Assembly (NCBI GenBank): GCA_030601545.1
Contig: JAUVTM010000094.1
Span: 1-7,569, forward strand
DNA: 7,569 nt
Source: Syntrophobacterales bacterium
GTDB lineage: Bacteria > Desulfobacterota > Syntrophobacteria > BM002
Reading direction: 5' to 3'
Shown: in pieces, positions 7,101 through 7,569 of the stretch
Position numbering within the stretch: position 1 is the first letter of the stretch
Layout of the letters: the number at the start of each line of letters is the position of its first letter
The notes under the pieces: generated by a model
What the model saw: the letters and a program-made list of their open reading frames with translations, nothing else
What the model was told of the DNA's origin: nothing
Databases searched by the model: none
Program-made: the position numbers and the translations under genes

Positions 7101-7569
7101 GGTTTGGAATGTTGTGAGGCACAGGCAGATAGACCGCCTTCCTCTTGCTCAATCCGGCATTGAACTCGTCAGGTACCTCCACTGGACAGACGCGAGCGCA
7201 CTCATCACAACCGTTGCAGAGTTCAGGATCCACCATGGTGGGTTTTTGTCTCAAAGTGACCTGGTACTTTCCAGGCTCCCCTTCCATGCCCACTAATTCT
7301 GTGGAAAGCATGATTTCGATGTTCTCGTGGAACAAACCCTTGCGCAAACAGTACTGGGAGGAGGAATCTCGTTCCACCAAAGGAAGCATCTTGCACATGC
7401 CGCAGTGGTCACTGGGGAATTGGTAGTCAAGTTGCATAAGGGTGCCGCCCAGGTTGGGTGCCCGGTCGATTAGTTTCACCTGGTAGCCCAGTTCTGCCAA
7501 ATCCAAAGCTGAACGAATTCCACTGATCCCACCACCCACCACCAAGGCTGATCCGATTTTTTTTCTCAT
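4138..7569 (-). CDS. hdrA: Double-length HdrA-like FAD/Fe-S protein with an inserted receiver (REC) domain
   Basis: This is the flavin-containing, putatively electron-bifurcating Hdr subunit, 1143 residues against roughly 650 for methanogen HdrA. Domains in order: a Rossmann FAD motif GGGISG (12-17); CGMCK (C56, C59); a 2x[4Fe-4S] ferredoxin (C118/121/124/128 and C165/168/171/175); a receiver domain (190-312); the rest of FAD domain 1 with C385, C398, C402-C403; an HdrA-type domain starting LCSCGDN (593-599) with C629 and C654; a second FAD domain with GGGIGG (733-738) and C881, C892, C896-C897; and a C-terminal ferredoxin (C1075/1078/1081/1085 and C1106/1109/1112/1116). It is therefore two HdrA units in tandem. 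A lysine five residues after each CC pair (K408, K902) is kept. The ATG is the last codon of the window, so a longer start cannot be excluded, although MRKKIGSALVVGGG is a normal HdrA opening. Confidence 0.95.
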   Translation of the reverse strand: MRKKIGSALVVGGGISGIRSALDLAELGYQVKLIDRAPNLGGTLMQLDYQFPSDHCGMCKMLPLVERDSSSQYCLRKGLFHENIEIMLSTELVGMEGEPGKYQVTLRQKPTMVDPELCNGCDECARVCPVEVPDEFNAGLSKRKAVYLPVPHNIPNHYVVDMESCTMCGECEKICPTGAIDFRWEARRQFRILVVDDELIVRESLRDWLTEDGFEVEMAESGPEALEKMARQVYNLMLLDIKMPGMDGVEVLKRSKELRPELPVVMMTAYATVETAVEAMKIGALDYLMKPFDPETLAPLVVKLYENLVRADERELEVGAVVLAAGFGSFDPVAAPINTYGYGEVANVVTSIEYERMISGTGPNEGKFVRPSDGKEIQKVAWLQCVGSRDIQSDADYCSSVCCMFSIKEALLAKERSNGKVDTTIFYMDMRTFGKNFQRYKDRAEKEYGVRFQRSRVHSVEQMGLGGDPRITYTDISGAEHEEVLDLVVLAAGQRPPAGAEALAEMTGVELNPWGFCQLQPFSLSLTEQEGVLVSGSFSGLRDISESVIQASSASLRASSLIHAKGGGLAEATEPQPVFRDVSRELPEIMVALCSCGDNLTQAAKLEEVEEAVADLDSVSQVQRIERICTQEGWNQLEEALRDSKANRLLIGACMPYVYGRKLRELGKNTGLSSTLMEVVDISTPALPGRNSDPEQVGRDVWAAVGMGVGKLKGMDPSNLPSTPIIQKALVVGGGIGGMSSALAIAEHGFEVFLVEKAEELGGNLRALHRTLEGNSPQELLEQTVSRVEKHPNIQVYTKSQVLHSRGRVGQFRTTIEKEDGMGESLEHGVTVLATGGKEASTESYGYGQSESIVTQHQLEEKLHSGAVNPGELGVVTMIQCVDSREEPRNYCSRVCCSSALKNGLYLKEQNPEIEVYVLYRDIMAYGFLETYYTKARQAGVVFIQYEVSDKPRVDVDNGRIAVGVTDPILGREVVIESDLLVLSTGIVPNDQGKIEEIFEVETDQDGFFQEAEYKWRPVDFIKEGVFTCGIAHSPRSVTETIAMSEAAAQRALRILSSESVMAGSTVAEVHYSLCSLCEMCIAACPYGARWRDEDEEKILVDELACQGCGSCAAVCPNSASVLRGYLDQQMFSVIDAALEEIF
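6634..7002 (-). other. Receiver (CheY-like) domain inserted within HdrA
   Basis: Residues 190-312 of the HdrA-like protein form a full response-regulator receiver domain. The acidic pair D196-D197 (LVVDDE), phospho-acceptor D240 (LLDIKMPGMDG), T268 (MMTAY) and K290 (MKPFDP) are all in place. It starts just after the second cluster motif (CPTGAIDF) and ends at LEVGAVVLAAG, where an ordinary HdrA continues. No output domain such as a DNA-binding or diguanylate cyclase module is attached, so the HdrA enzyme itself is the likely output. No histidine kinase is in the window. Confidence 0.93.

Overview
The window is a dense, one-directional block of redox genes, all on the minus strand. In transcription order they are: an HdrA-like flavin/iron-sulfur protein with an inserted response-regulator receiver domain (7569 to 4138), HdrC (4009 to 3443), HdrB (3446 to 2553), a broken TetR-family regulator remnant (2547 to 2252), EtfB (2035 to 1238) and EtfA (1161 to 169). 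Gene content, bacterial-type HdrA with a CGMCK motif, and moderate GC suggest an anaerobic bacterium of the Desulfobacterota (former Deltaproteobacteria: sulfate reducers and syntrophs). This assignment is inference; no phylogenetic marker is present.

The five intact genes read as one soluble electron-transfer module. EtfBA would exchange electrons with acyl-CoA dehydrogenases or NAD(H). HdrABC carries several [4Fe-4S] clusters and flavins, and HdrB has two CCG domains of the kind that hold the noncubane clusters of heterodisulfide reductase. In known Hdr systems HdrA is the flavin-based electron-bifurcating subunit. An EtfAB-HdrABC assembly is therefore a plausible bifurcating or confurcating complex linking acyl-CoA oxidation to ferredoxin and/or thiol-disulfide chemistry. 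Partners and direction cannot be read from the sequence.

The most unusual element is the 1143-residue HdrA-like protein. It holds two HdrA flavoprotein units in one chain. A complete CheY-like receiver domain with all expected phosphorylation residues lies in the linker between the first unit's ferredoxin domain and the rest of its flavin domain. This suggests direct phosphorylation control of an electron-bifurcating enzyme, not of transcription.

The spacers are also notable. The perfect 26-bp inverted repeat downstream of etfA looks like a paired REP-type element. The three longer gaps (etfB-etfA, hdrB-etfB, hdrA-hdrC) each hold a different family of short-word repeats, and two of these can fold. 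The hdrB-etfB gap also contains the C-terminal half of a TetR-type regulator, lacking its DNA-binding half and frameshifted at a G run. The first 84 bases hold no gene that can be supported.
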